A stretch of 64,000 nt of DNA from Spongilla lacustris (taxonomy: Eukaryota; Porifera; Demospongiae; Spongillida; Spongillidae), in assembly GCA_949361645.1 (NCBI GenBank), contig OX442419.1, forward strand, positions 3,941,757-4,005,756, written 5' to 3'. Below the pieces are notes generated by a model. That model worked only from the letters and a program-made list of their open reading frames with translations. It made no database searches and was not told where the DNA came from. Positions 20,785 through 32,112 of the stretch are shown piece after piece. The translations under genes were made by a program, and so were the position numbers. Each line of letters opens with the position of its first letter. Positions within the stretch are counted from its first letter, which is position 1.

Positions 20785-23634
20785 ATGAGGACTGCTAATG
20801 ATCTGAGGAACCATCTTTTAATGTTCAAAAATGATATTGATGAGCATTACAAACTGCTTGTTCCTGAAATAAGGAATGGATTAGTGCTATACATTAATAT
20901 TGACCTGGCAAGTCTTAACAAGCAGGAAACAGTGAGGTTGGTTTCAAAGCTGGTACCAAATGATGATGCAAACTTAAAGGCATTATCCCAGTCCATTACA
21001 CGTTTATTAGCATCAGTGAAGGACATGAAGAAATGTCTTAGTAGAACTTGGGATAACTTAGTATCATTTTTGAATCAGAAATTCACAGTGCCTTTGAACT
21101 CATCAAGTACTTTGCATGTATTGTCATTGCCACACTATACTAGTGGTGAAGGTGGACACACCTCATGTCCAGTATCTAACACTTTAATTTCCGATTGTCA
21201 TAAATGTGCTAACAGAAGAATAGCTCTTAGAAGAATGTTTGCTTCTAAGGTTTCTCTTAAGGCGAAGCTTTTGAATAAGCATAGCACTAATAATAAACGA
21301 CTAAGTCAAGCCTTAAGTAGGAAGAAAGCAATTGAAGCTGTGATTCGTTCCAAATTAACAGCTGCAAAGAAGGAGATAAATGCAAAAGATACACTCATTA
21401 GGAAGTTAAAAAATGATAATGTAGTATTGAAACATGGAAGCAGTCAATCCGAAGTAAGAAGTCTGAGAAGATTGCTGGCTGTTATAAGATCTAAGTTCAG
21501 GAAGTTTAAGATATCTCATACACATTTGGTACAAGTATTGAAAAGAGAGAATAATGTATTAAGACATCAAGTGCACAATCTTAAAGCTGATAATGATATA
21601 CTTCAATCGGAGTACAATTCTGACGTTTTAATGCAAACAGAGCCAAAATACATAGACACTAAATCTGATGGGAAATCCTATAGTACATCATGCCGCAAAG
21701 CCATTTACTACTGCCTGGAATATCATGTACCCGTAACCTGCATATGCCCCGTTATTGAAGTGATTTTAAATCAAATGGCGGGTTTGAAAGTTACTTCTCT
21801 CCCTGAACCATCTACGGTCAGTTATTTAGCATATGAACTTGAAGTACTAAGTGATTTGCAAGTTGGTGAAATAATGTATAATGGTAATAATATAACACTT
21901 TCGTGGGACTCTACAACCATTAATGGAGAACATATAAATGAAGTACATATAAGTGTTTCTTTAGTACCACCAAAATCATATGTGTTAAGCTTAAGATCCC
22001 TCGCCGGAGGTACAACTGAAGACTACATGTCTCATATTTGTGATTCCATAAACTCTATTATTACTACATATGCCGCATATCATGGAGTAGACTATCTTCA
22101 TGCCAAGTCCAGGATTATTAAGCATTTGAAGAACACCCTCAGTGACAGAGTTGCAGTAAATCACTGTGTAGTGCAACAGCTAGAATCGGCATTTGAAGTA
22201 GAATTATTAGAACTAAAGTGCAATATTCATCCTCTTGATGGGATTGCAAAGAAGTGTACGAACATTTTAAAGGTATATGACAATCAAAATAATGTTACAA
22301 GTGACACATTTGGCAGGGACTGCTGTGCTGTTAATTTTATTATTGCTATGAACAAAATGAGATTTAAGCAAGGAAAGGGAGACCCATCTGGTTTTAAGCA
22401 ATTTTTACGACAAAATAATATCAAACAAAGTATTATAATTCGGTATGTTGGTAATCGTTTTCACGTACTGTTTCATCTTGCCGGTGTTTTGTATTATCTA
22501 AGAACAACGCTAGTGATATATTTGGAAAAAAGTTGTAATAATAATACAACTTTACGAACATCACTGGTGAAAGACTTGAGAAACATTAACATTTTATTAC
22601 AATTGCGTGCACTTGGAATCATAGGGAAAATGGTCACAGGACCATGGATGCATGAACTATATACTAATTCAGGTATTTCAAACCTTGATAGCATAAACTA
22701 TATAAAAATGTGTTTAGAGAACCTGAATGCATTAAAAGAAAACCCTTTAATGATGTTGCAGGCAAACACTGATACGTTTGGTGTATCCTTGGATGTAGGT
22801 TCTGATGCTGTGTTAAATGAACTTCAAAATTCTGCCACAACTGAGCAAGATAAGTTGGTATTAAACGATATTCTAGTACAGCTACTTGAAGGTGTAATAT
22901 GTGTAATAAAGAAACAGTTGCATGACTACCTAGAAGGTACGTTAACGAATCTATCACCATCCATTGTCCATCAAGCATCATCAGCACCAGTCCACAATAT
23001 GTTTGCTGAACATACCCTTGGCATGGCTGACTACCTTTATAGAAAAGCTTCTAACATTAAAGTAGGGTTCCTTGATGGAAAAGTGAAATGTAAAATTAAT
23101 GGAACAATGCAGTGGCTGTGTGCACATTCTCAGGACAAGCAAGAAGATATAGTCAAATTTTGCATCAGACAAGGTCAGAGAGTGAAGTTAGTTAATAAAC
23201 AACATGAGCACAATGTTTCTATATTACAAGATCAGAGAATTAAAGTTAAGATTCAAAAGAAGGAGAACAGTTTAAGGAGGAAGATAGAAAAGAAGTTGCA
23301 ATGTGTTGCAGAAAAGGAATTAGATTTATCAAATGAGTTTCAAGATATTTCAGAGTGTAAAAAGAATGTAATATTAAGCGTTTTATCAAATGAGTCTGTT
23401 TTGAATGGTTTGTATTTTGAACAGCTGTGGTACGTTGATAACCAGAATGTGCTTTACAATGGACACATCATATGTGTAAAGCAATCCAAGAAGTCTCAAG
23501 TTCCTAAAGTAGTTATTACATACTGGAAGAATGATGAATGCGAAGAAGAAGGAGATAATGTTACATTAACATTATACGGGCTATTAGCTGATTATATCAT
23601 GGGAGACCTAAATTTAGATGTAATGTTAACTTAA
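20785..23634 (+). CDS. Transposase-like protein, unrecognised family (~949 aa)
   Basis: One open frame from ATG 20,785. A polypyrimidine/AG acceptor ends at 20,783, and the same arrangement recurs at 48,287 in a related copy, so an upstream exon is likely. Residues 1–140 hold an NGLVLYI motif shared with that copy. Residues ~140–280 have a CHKC pair and a Lys-rich coiled coil. The core has NITLSWDSTTINGEHINEVH (Asp375), LKCNIHPLDGIAKKC (Asp485) and PVHNMFAEHTLGMADYLY (Glu742). This order could form an RNase H-fold D/D/E site with a large insertion before the Glu, as in hAT and KDZ enzymes. A second basic coiled coil lies at ~800–860. I know similar uncharacterised proteins in invertebrates, but not a named superfamily. 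The neighbour is a convergent Ulp1/PHD gene. DNA transposase is inference. Confidence 0.6.
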   Translation: MRTANDLRNHLLMFKNDIDEHYKLLVPEIRNGLVLYINIDLASLNKQETVRLVSKLVPNDDANLKALSQSITRLLASVKDMKKCLSRTWDNLVSFLNQKFTVPLNSSSTLHVLSLPHYTSGEGGHTSCPVSNTLISDCHKCANRRIALRRMFASKVSLKAKLLNKHSTNNKRLSQALSRKKAIEAVIRSKLTAAKKEINAKDTLIRKLKNDNVVLKHGSSQSEVRSLRRLLAVIRSKFRKFKISHTHLVQVLKRENNVLRHQVHNLKADNDILQSEYNSDVLMQTEPKYIDTKSDGKSYSTSCRKAIYYCLEYHVPVTCICPVIEVILNQMAGLKVTSLPEPSTVSYLAYELEVLSDLQVGEIMYNGNNITLSWDSTTINGEHINEVHISVSLVPPKSYVLSLRSLAGGTTEDYMSHICDSINSIITTYAAYHGVDYLHAKSRIIKHLKNTLSDRVAVNHCVVQQLESAFEVELLELKCNIHPLDGIAKKCTNILKVYDNQNNVTSDTFGRDCCAVNFIIAMNKMRFKQGKGDPSGFKQFLRQNNIKQSIIIRYVGNRFHVLFHLAGVLYYLRTTLVIYLEKSCNNNTTLRTSLVKDLRNINILLQLRALGIIGKMVTGPWMHELYTNSGISNLDSINYIKMCLENLNALKENPLMMLQANTDTFGVSLDVGSDAVLNELQNSATTEQDKLVLNDILVQLLEGVICVIKKQLHDYLEGTLTNLSPSIVHQASSAPVHNMFAEHTLGMADYLYRKASNIKVGFLDGKVKCKINGTMQWLCAHSQDKQEDIVKFCIRQGQRVKLVNKQHEHNVSILQDQRIKVKIQKKENSLRRKIEKKLQCVAEKELDLSNEFQDISECKKNVILSVLSNESVLNGLYFEQLWYVDNQNVLYNGHIICVKQSKKSQVPKVVITYWKNDECEEEGDNVTLTLYGLLADYIMGDLNLDVMLT

Positions 23635-23916
23635 CCTTATTAACCTTGAAAAGTGTATATATCTTCTATTTTATGCAATTATGGCATCAATATCTTGAAT
23701 ACTTTCACGGGAACTGCATGGAGAAGTCAAGCGGTCACAGTTTTTTATATCGCGGTCCATTGACATTGCATACATTGTTAGTTACCAGTGACGCAATGTT
23801 TGAAATGCTATAACTTTTGAAGTAGCAATCTGATTTCCGTGGCAAAAGCATATTTTTGATGCATTTAATTTGCTCTGTTAGGCTATGTATAAAAGTTTAA
23901 GTTATATAAATTTTCA

Positions 23917-24160
23917 AAAATTTATTGAAGTACCTACCCTAATAATTGTCCGGCCGGACAATTATTCCTAGGAAGCATTGTCCGCCGGACACGTCTTCCT
24001 AGGAAGGAGTGTCCCCCCCGGACACTGCCTCCTAGGAACAGGTGTCCGCCTCCAGGAGTGTGTGTCCCCCAAACTTGACCTTCAATAAGTGTCCGCCTGA
24101 GGGCCTCCAGGAGTGCGTGTCCCTCAAACTTGACCTTCAATAAGTGTCCTACATGTAACA
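23917..24160. repeat. Right-side terminal/subterminal repeats with CCTAGGAA palindromes
   Basis: 23,917–23,945 is the inverted copy of the left-end block (aggtacttcaataaatt). Beyond it, three units of about 30–35 bp alternate tgtccgcc…ggaca hairpins with cctaggaa (23,967, 23,998 and 24,031). Then two direct copies of caaacttgaccttcaataag follow (24,071 and 24,125). Such arrays are typical transposase-binding regions. Confidence 0.65.
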
Positions 24161-24535
24161 GGTGTCTTATATAGTTGTATATAAACATTTCCGTCTCATC
24201 GCTGAATAGCCTCATGCATGTGATATGTTAATTGATTTACGTATAAGTCATGCAGCAGCTGTTTCTTACACTGAACATGCCCTAGGACCTATGTACAACA
24301 TATAAAGATTTGGCTAAAATCACAACCCAAACTGAACTGTGTGCATAGCGCTAGCGCGTCCGTGAATCAAGTCCCTGCATGTATACTGAACCATGCAGCA
24401 CGCGTGCATATATATGCCACCTTTAATTGCATGCATACATAAATTACCGCACTTCTCAGGTTTATATATGTAGACATGAAATTGCACTAAGACATGAAAT
24501 TGCACTAAAACTTCATGCATGCACACAACTTAGGC

Positions 24536-25372
24536 TTAGCATCTTTTGCAATTTCTGCAGTACCATTTGTTCTTTAAATAATAAACTGTTTTAGGAATCG
24601 AGGTTTCACATTCCTTGTGGTACCACTCCGAACATCCTGAGCACTCGATCATAAATGAGGACTGTGGTTGTCGGCAGTGGCAGTATAAATTAATGAGTTC
24701 TTCGTTGACAAATGTTTGTGCTCTTTTTACCATGTTGGAAGGGAAGTTTAACATCTGCCTGGTTTGCAAGCATTGTACTAGATGCTCCCTCATCTTCTGG
24801 CTGTTGTAATGTACAGATGTAACGTCATCACCATTACATAAGCTGGTGGCATATGCAATGGCATACAATCCACAGTCATGCCCATTTTCTTGCTTATCTA
24901 TATTGATGTGATGAACAGTAATTGTTCGCTGGCAGCTGTGCATAAGTGCACAAATTTGATCTCTTAGAGATTCTGTAATAGTTGAATATTTGCTGTCATA
25001 AATATTGACATGCGATGGTTGAGTGTTGATAGTGGACACAGTCACCCAGTGGTTAGTTCCGTTGTGCAGTATCTGCACAAAGCTTTCTTTCACGACTTCA
25101 AAGCTTAGATTTGAACCTAACACTTGTGGACTGCAGCCCTGGAGTACGAGTCCTGCTTTTCAGAAGTGCTTGGGCTGCATTTATAACTCTGTCATCTAAC
25201 CACCCAGACTGTAAAATCAAGTTCCTTTTGTCCCTTTCATAAAGCTGGATAGTTTCCACTTTCCCCCACTGTGTCACCGCCTTAACCTTTTTACATGTCT
25301 TTCTTCTGGGATGCTTTTCTGTACAATCATCAAGCACTACATATTTTTCTTGATTTGACAAAGCCTTTTCTG
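24536..25372 (-). pseudogene. Ulp1-type cysteine protease with PHD finger, one frame break
   Basis: The minus-strand exon begins after a tttacaacag acceptor at about 25,373 and reads KALSNQEKYVVLDD… to about 25,120. The frame then shifts by +1 near a CTGCAG word, and it stays open to the stop at 24,536. The protease (C48/Ulp1 fold) shows the catalytic order His (GTNHWVTVST), Asp (VNIYDSKYS), Gln and Cys (QENGHDCGLYAIAYA). The C-terminus is a C4HC3 PHD finger (CHCRQPQ…CSGCSEWYHKEC…WYCRNCKRC). Ulp1 domains cleave SUMO-like modifiers and are recurrent passengers of DNA transposons (CACTA, MULE, Ginger). The PHD finger would read histone tails. It converges on the transposase-like gene in the same insertion, so both probably served one element. 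If the break is a sequencing slip the gene is intact. Confidence 0.8.
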
Positions 25373-25445
25373 TTGTAAAACAATATTCAATATTTCTATC
25401 TTCTAAACGGTAGTCTATAATGGAAATTTATCATGTGCATTACAC

Positions 25446-26600
25446 TACACACGATTCGTATTTATTTATTTCATTATAACATGATACCGGTGTTGGAACT
25501 AGGAGGGTAAATTGTTCTTCGGCAGAATACATATGCCATGCAGTAGTGTAAAATGTCCCAACGCGGTAGTAGGGCCCGCCCGACTATTCCCGCAGACATT
25601 CTACATGTCACCCTACCTAAAATTTAACCTAGGATAAAATTTTGCTGCCAAAAAAAAACCGCATTTTGACTGTCAAATTTCACCCATCCACGAAATAGTG
25701 TACTGTGCCCTCGTTTTGCAAATTTAAAAAGTGTTGAAGTTAATTGTTACTAGCTCCAATCAGATATGGACCTCTCCTGCAGAGACATGGTACGCGTGCA
25801 TGAGTGAACCCCCGGCCCCTCCATCCTGCAGTGACCTCCAGTCAGGATACAACAGCGGCTATAGGGACAGTGTGGGAGGGTAGCCCGTGCGGAATGTCCC
25901 CCCGGACATTCTGCAATAGTGCACAATGTCCCCCCGCGAACAATCTATGCTAGGGCAAACTGTCCCCCTCCAGGGTAAAATGTCCCCCCTCATAACATTT
26001 TATTTGACAAGGCAGGTATATTTAAACTTTAAATACAATCCTAATATGGACTTGAAATGTACAAAACGGTGGTATTTTCAAATACCGTATCGCACAAAGG
26101 CAGTATACACGGGAGCACGTTGATGCATGCCAGTACTCAGTAGCTCCTAGTCCCATCCGTCGTCAAAGCTGCATGTCGTTCTTAAAATTAATATTCATTG
26201 AAACCAATACTCATGTAGTAGTTGTCAGTTGATATAATTCATGGTGTAAATCTCAAGCATATCATATGAGAGATTGAAATATCTTGAGATCAATAGGATC
26301 ATAGCCTGAAAAGTAATGTCATATACATAAACACAGCTCCACACTTCGTGTAGCGCCTGGCATAACTCAGGAAGGTTATTTAATGCAAAGGTTAACGTTA
26401 TTCCCAAACTTGCATGGAACGTGCAATCACGCTGCGTGCGCATAGATTATGTAACTGTAAGTTGTAACACGGAATACTGGGCGACATGGTATATGAGTAC
26501 AGACGATAATAATAATTTCCACGCCACATCAACACCAATCCACCCATCAGAATTAACTGACTATGCAGCATGACCTCTGTGATGCCATCACGGCGTTCAT
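25446..26600. other. R1 non-coding segment with foldback repeats
   Basis: Part of R1 without a recognised gene. Short blocks based on aatgtcccccc and ggacattctgc (25,550–25,620 and 25,890–25,990) face each other, as in a foldback element. The block tgtcacc…aaaatt at 25,605 resembles the terminal repeat of the element at 54,266. In R2 the corresponding block is 13 bases longer. Confidence 0.5.
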
Positions 26601-26830
26601 TGGGAAGGTAGCGTGTTGTTTTGCATACAGTTGCAGCCTCAGGATTGGGCAATGGGTTTACCCCCCACAATGATCCAGAACCTTGATCGATGGCTCAGCT
26701 CAACCTTCACAGCATACACGCGGCACTGGCAGATCCCTCAGACAGTGCGGCTATTGCCTCAGCCAAGTGACCTTTGCCTGCACTTATACCGGCTTTGCCA
26801 ATCTGTACATGTACCATGCTAGTGTCCTAA
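26600..26830 (+). pseudogene. Tyrosine-recombinase C-terminal remnant
   Basis: Plus-strand frame reads LPPTMIQNLDRWLSSTFTAYTR. This matches the C-terminal signature of DIRS/Ngaro/Crypton-type tyrosine recombinases (…IQxLGRWxSxAFxxYIR), including the catalytic Tyr region. The upstream HxxR region is not intact here. An inverted counterpart lies in R2 near 62,170. Confidence 0.55.
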
Positions 26831-27595
26831 GGCCATCAACCACTCAAACTATTATTTGAGGCTATTTAGTTTACACTTACACTTGGGCAGCACCCTGAGC
26901 CTCTGGTTTGAACCCAATTAGCATTAGCCACCCAACCATGGCCATACAGAGCCACAGTGTGGAATGCAGGCCAAACCCAATGTTATAGGTAGCCAGTGCT
27001 TATCATTTGTCCCTGCAGGGCTGGTAGCTATCGCCCATCTGTGGCAGCTTGCCTGCCTGTCAGCAGTGGGCAACCATATATTACACACATATCCCAGGGA
27101 GCATTCTAGGGAAAGCATTAGAAGGTTCTGGTAAGGTAGCATATGTAAACATATGTCTGTGTGAATGCTTCCTACAGGTCTGCACCTTAGCATCAATGCA
27201 GACAAGCCTTACTCCTTTGACCCCTCAAAATGGGTCTTAAACTGCAAAAACTCCCCAACTGGTTGAGAGCAGTCTGGTCCCAGGCTCATCCAGTCATCAG
27301 CCACTACAGTACACAAGTCCCCTGACCCACTTCTCATATTTCAATTCAGGATTTTCCACAGGCAGGTGGCACCCTCTTGGCTTCTACCACAATTGCCACC
27401 TAAAAGGCCAGCCTCGTGGTTTGGTATGCAGGTCAACCCAATGGTAGCCAGAGCTTATCATGGGTCCCTGTTAGCTAGGTAGCATCTGCCCAGCTGTGGT
27501 AGCATCAGTGCCCTCAGTGTGCAAACAATGTTGGCAACCCATTTACTATACAGTGTACATACACACACTCCAGTGAGAATTCCAGGGAAAGATTT

Positions 27596-27898
<303 letters not shown>

Positions 27899-28614
27899 GC
27901 ACACTGTTTTTTCATAGGAACCTTGAAGAATAAGAGTTGCGATGGTAAACAATCCAGGAGGAGGACCTTATGAACTTAGCTGTCAGGTTACTCCTGATTT
28001 AAAGAGGAATATTATACTTGTTTTTGGAAAAAATCAGTGGAGGCCAGTCATGCACTGAAATGTTATATACAACGAATCCCATCAAATCACTCACCAGTAA
28101 TATAAAATTTTGATGCTGTGGCACCCGAGGTCTGACCAGCTTCGTAAATCAATGAATTATTGAGGGTGTGTATAACCTTGATGACAAATGCTGCAGACCA
28201 AGACAGCTACCATTTTGGCTGGTATCAAAATGTCAGTGGGGTGCACCCTGTCTTCGCCTGGACCAATCGGACCATGCCCAACCTTGCTCCTAAAGAGGTA
28301 ACGTATTGTGTGCTGGGTACAAGAATATTTGTTTGCATGTTTTTATTTTATTTTTAAGGCAGCAAAAGATCTAAATCAATGTACTTTAATAATAAAGTAA
28401 TGCTCTACATGTATATACCAGTAATGGTGGAAGTGTGGGCGTGGCTTGGATGTGGCAGCTGCAGCTATCGTTTCTATTGTGGTTATTGTATATATAATTA
28501 TAATTAATTTTATAATTATAATTTATTTGCATTTTATAATACCTCTATGCGGTGCTAACATTCACTGGTGCGCATGTTGAAAGGCTATATTCCACATGCG
28601 GCCTTTCTGTTTGA

Positions 28615-28760
28615 TCAGGTAGAGTGGCCAGTTGAACTCCCACAGCAGGAACAGGGGCAGCAACAGCAGCTGGCAGGGTTGGATTACCCCCAGCAATGAT
28701 TCAAAACCATGGTCGAGGGCACAGTTCAGCCTTCACAGCATACAGTGTACACCCGGGACC
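28615..28760 (+). pseudogene. Tyrosine-recombinase C-terminal remnant, second copy
   Basis: The plus strand reads GTGAATAAGRVGLPPAMIQN followed by …GHSSAFTAYS. This is the GAATxAA…GLPPxMIQ…SSxAFTAY motif of DIRS/Crypton-type tyrosine recombinases, with the Leu-Gly-Arg-Trp block mutated. The following ~450-bp non-coding block (gtagccagtgcttatcattgg…) also follows the copy at 26.6 kb. Confidence 0.6.
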
Positions 28761-29639
28761 ATCAATCATCTAACCTTACTTACACACTTCGATGGCACTT
28801 CTACTCCAATATAGCCACCCGACCATGGCCAGATTAAGCCTCACGGTTTGCATGGACTGCAGGCCAAACCAATGTTATAGCCAGTGCTTATCATTGGTCC
28901 CTGCTGGCCTGGTAGCTATTACCCATCTGTGGCAGCTTGCTTGTGTAGGCAACCCATTTACTGCACATGTACATATATATTCCAGGGAGCATTCCATGCA
29001 GCTAGGGAAAGCATTAAACTAAGGTTCTGTTTGGGTTAATGTCTGTGGGAATGCTGCCTACAGGTCTACCCCTACACTAGCATCAATGCAGACTAGCCTT
29101 AATCCTCTGACCCCTCAAAAGGGATCTTAAACCACAAATCTTCCCCAACTGGCTAAGTGATTTGGTCCCAAGCTCACCCACTAAGGCACACAAGTCACCT
29201 GATACACACCTGTTATGTACGACATTTGAGTATTCCACCTTTTAACCACAGGTACATGTAGGTGGCACCCTCTGGGCATCAACCCCAACAGCCACCTAAC
29301 CATTTCAGGACAACCCAATGGTAGCCAGCACTTTTCATTGCAATCAATGTTGGCAACCCATTCGAGGGATAATTCCAGGGTAAGCATTAATATGTGTATG
29401 TGTATATGTTATTCACACTGTTTCTCTTTTATGTTCATAGGAACCTTGAATAATAAGAGTTGCAATGGTAACAATACAGTAAGGCTGCGCCCTATTTAAA
29501 GAGGATCAAGAATATTTCTGAGTGGATGGCTTCACATAGTCCATGTAGCTCTGCATTGCCAGAACTGGGACTGTGGGTCTGTCCCATACGTATCCTGCAG
29601 CCCATGCAAGCCAGCTAGCTCATTGTTCCCTCATGCACG

Positions 29640-30290
29640 ACACGGGTTCAACCCTGACTGCAAGGGACATTGCTGTATTTAAGGACAGCCTCATGGTGTC
29701 CATATAAGGAAGTCCAAGACAAGACTGATAAGCAGAAGTGCAATATAACGGCTGCTTTGAGTGTAAGGCGGTCATGGGTGGTCCTGTGATCTTTCCCTAG
29801 TTGGCTTAGCATCTGTCCTAGCATCCTATTGGTAATTAGCTGACGTTTTGGTTTGAAATGGGCCATAGCATTTTTAGTGCCTTGGATGAGGCTTGCTTGA
29901 TCATGGGGTTATTGCTGGCTGCATGGACTGCTGTGCCCATAGATGTGGTGCAGGTGCAATACATGTATGCCTGCAACGTGGCTCGGGTGTCATGCTAAGG
30001 TGCACGGGTGATGAACAAGGAGGGAGTGTGCTTTGAGCCTATATAGGAGCTGTTGTTGGTGGAAGGTGCTGCAAAAGGCATACCAAGTTACGGGGCATGC
30101 AGGTATCTTCTGATCGCTTTTTGGTATAGGTCTTGGAAGTGTTGTTGGCCAGCGCTCTGCTGAGAAGCTGATCCATAATATGTGGTCTTTGAGGAGCAAG
30201 AACAGAGAATTCAATAGTAACAGCTGGTTGTGCGCGATAGTACATCCACATTGATGCCTGTCTTTAGGGAGATTCCCACACACATTCACA
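29640..30290 (-). pseudogene. Tyrosine-recombinase N-terminal/core remnant
   Basis: On the minus strand an arm-like segment (LLSRALANNTSKTYTK at about 30,150) is followed, after stops and shifts, by FKPKRQLITNRMLGQMLSQL…TLKAAVILHF at 29,860–29,700. These resemble the N-terminal SAM-like domain and the start of the catalytic domain of retroelement or Crypton-type tyrosine recombinases. The FKPKRQ part is repeated in R2 at 52,635–52,850, but the upstream part is absent there. Decayed. Confidence 0.5.
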
Positions 30291-30411
30291 TTGAACAATG
30301 TTTACGTACGTACGCTACCTAAACAGAAAATAATAACTTTGATGTTAATTGCGCATGTTCCCGGCTATATATAGGCGATGCATGCGGAGACCGCGGCGCA
30401 ACATCTCTTGC

Positions 30412-31189
30412 ATGGAAATGAAGAACAGTTCGCTTTACCGGATTTTCGCCTTGTCCTTGATCTTTGTGACCGCGAACAAGCTTTATGCAAAGGCAGATGA
30501 GATATGCGAAATTGGTCAGTATATATTCATTATTCAGTTACTGAAATATATAAGACACAGCGCTGATATAATTATGCATTGTAAGTATGAGTTGACATGC
30601 AACTTAGATGGAATTCATTATGCATGTATATAATTTGTACGGCTGGATGGTCTTCACTGATTTCTCCACGCAGCTTACAGTCGATGCAAAGCTGAAAACA
30701 AGGCACTTCTGCCTGCTAATCCAGTATTGGTTAGTGGCAATCAAATAGCTTCAATCTCTGGAACTACTGGAAACTACAGGCTTTCCTTTGAAATAGTATT
30801 GGCTGGTACCGTTGGGGGGTGGGGCAGCATTGTGCATTTTACTAATGACGGTAACTGCTGCAATTTTGGAAATCGTTCTCCTGGTATTTGGTTTTGGCCG
30901 GGTACTACTCAACTGTTTGTCAGAATAGGCGATTCTACTGATGGAAACTGGGGTATTGAAACAACATGTGCACTACTTCTCAATACCCGTACCAATGTTA
31001 CGCTCGAGTGCAAAGGAGCGGATGTGAAGCTGACTGTGGGAACGACAATAGATACTGCTAAGCAACCAACCCGTCGTTTCTCAGGTGGCGTTCTCAATGT
31101 CTATGCTGGTGATCCTTGGCACACGGCTGCAAACGCTGCAGTATATAATCTAGACTACCAGATCTTGCCTGCAGACGGACTTAATGCCG
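30412..31189 (+). CDS. Secreted protein with ConA/LamG-like domain, first two exons
   Basis: Exon 1 (30,412–30,514) starts MEMKNSSLYRIFALSLIFVT, a signal peptide, and ends at g|gtcagt in phase 1. Exon 2 (30,674–31,189) follows cacgcag and ends at gccg|gtaagt, again phase 1. It encodes about 170 residues with YRLSFEIVLAGTVGGWGSIV, NCCNFGNRSPGIWFWPGTT and a final NLDYQIL strand. This β-rich pattern is that of concanavalin A/laminin-G-like domains found in extracellular proteins of invertebrates, algae and oomycetes. The phase 1–1 exon is a typical shuffled extracellular module. The nearest ATG upstream (30,378) gives a longer Arg-rich leader and is less likely. Later exons were not found in the following 7 kb, so the gene is incomplete, truncated or has long introns. 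The protein would be secreted and might bind carbohydrate. Confidence 0.75.
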
Positions 31190-31445
31190 GTAAGTGGCGG
31201 TAATGGCCATAATGTGGGTGATAACACAATAATTAAGTAATTCCTGCTATAAACATTCCCTTAATTCCCGCTATAGGATGACGAGGTGGATCTACAGGAG
31301 AACATGGGCAAATGAACAACAGCACCTGCATTTTTTTTTTTTCTTCATACCTACACATGTAATACTGATGATGCACTGACGCTCACGCATGCAGCATATT
31401 GAATACAATTTAATCAATGGTGATTTACATGTAGGTCGATCCGGC

Positions 31446-31590
31446 CAGTCACGCGAAAATTGGTCAGGGTATAGCCTAAATTTGTCCAGGCGGACCATTA
31501 TTAGTCGCCAAAATTGATCCGATCAGGACTACTTTTGGTTGCCAAAATTGGTCTGGGTCGCAAAAGTGGTCCGGGTATATATCAAATTGC
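31446..31590. repeat. Degenerate copy of aaattgg/gtcacgc terminal repeat
   Basis: Sequence agtcacgcgaaaattggtc, then repeats of aaaattggtc and aaaagtggtc, parallels the terminal repeats of the element at 54,266–55,463. Only one side was found. Confidence 0.5.
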
Positions 31591-32112
31591 AGGAAACCGT
31601 TCCTTGCTTTCTGACGTTTGTGTAGGACCCATTTATATTTATAATTATAATGTAATTATATAGCCGTGCAAGCATAATTATGGGACAGTGTCCAGCAAAA
31701 TCGGGCTTGAGGGGTTATAATTTTATCACTATAAAAATTGCATGTTGTACTAAACAACACATCTTCGCGACGGTACTACGTTTTCCCAGAGATAGTATCT
31801 CTATACTATCTCTGGTTTTCCTTTCAAATATCGTACACTTGTTCCCACACCATTTCTCTGTGTGAAAATCGATTTTTGTGATCTACACATTTTCCGTGCC
31901 GTGGAAACAACAATCGTTAACCCCGCGGGTTAGAATTCCTCATTTCTCCACGTACGAGTGTTGAAAACGCGTCATGTACGATCATGGCCGAACATCTGGA
32001 AAAGAGCCAGCCCCGGGTGTACCTAACTATTTGGAAACCTGTCGGCACATAGCACGTTTGATTAACGCACATATGTACTATACATGTACTGCTGAGATTT
32101 ATCGTACCGTGC
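31591..32112. other. Intergenic, nothing recognised
   Basis: No gene or repeat stands out beyond a short inverted agatagtatct…agatactatctct at about 31,790–31,815. Confidence 0.4.

Larger units (their letters stand above)
20013..25445. mobile_element. 5.4-kb element with transposase-like and Ulp1/PHD genes
   Basis: R2 (about 63,405–63,425) shows the empty site: the flanks at 20,012 and 25,446 are nearly adjacent there. The inserted DNA holds a plus-strand ~949-aa gene and a convergent minus-strand Ulp1/PHD gene. Near the left end lies tctaattaggtacttcaataaatt-like sequence (20,033–20,055). Its inverted counterpart is at 23,917–23,945, internal to the right of the first gene, with shared taggaata and tgtcc outside it. 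So the element is either one unit with an internal terminal repeat, or a 4-kb element beside a second insertion. No clean target duplication is visible; the outermost bases read gtaat…attac. Confidence 0.75.

Noticed and set aside
20033..23968. Calling the transposase element only 4 kb long
   Set aside because: The inverted end block supports it, but the empty site in R2 shows that DNA to 25,445 is also private. Both readings are stated instead of choosing one.
29640..29665. Possible tRNA T-arm (gggttcaaccctg)
   Set aside because: No acceptor, D-arm or anticodon stem can be paired around it. Similar gttcaaa words at 40,299 and 61,949 also fail.
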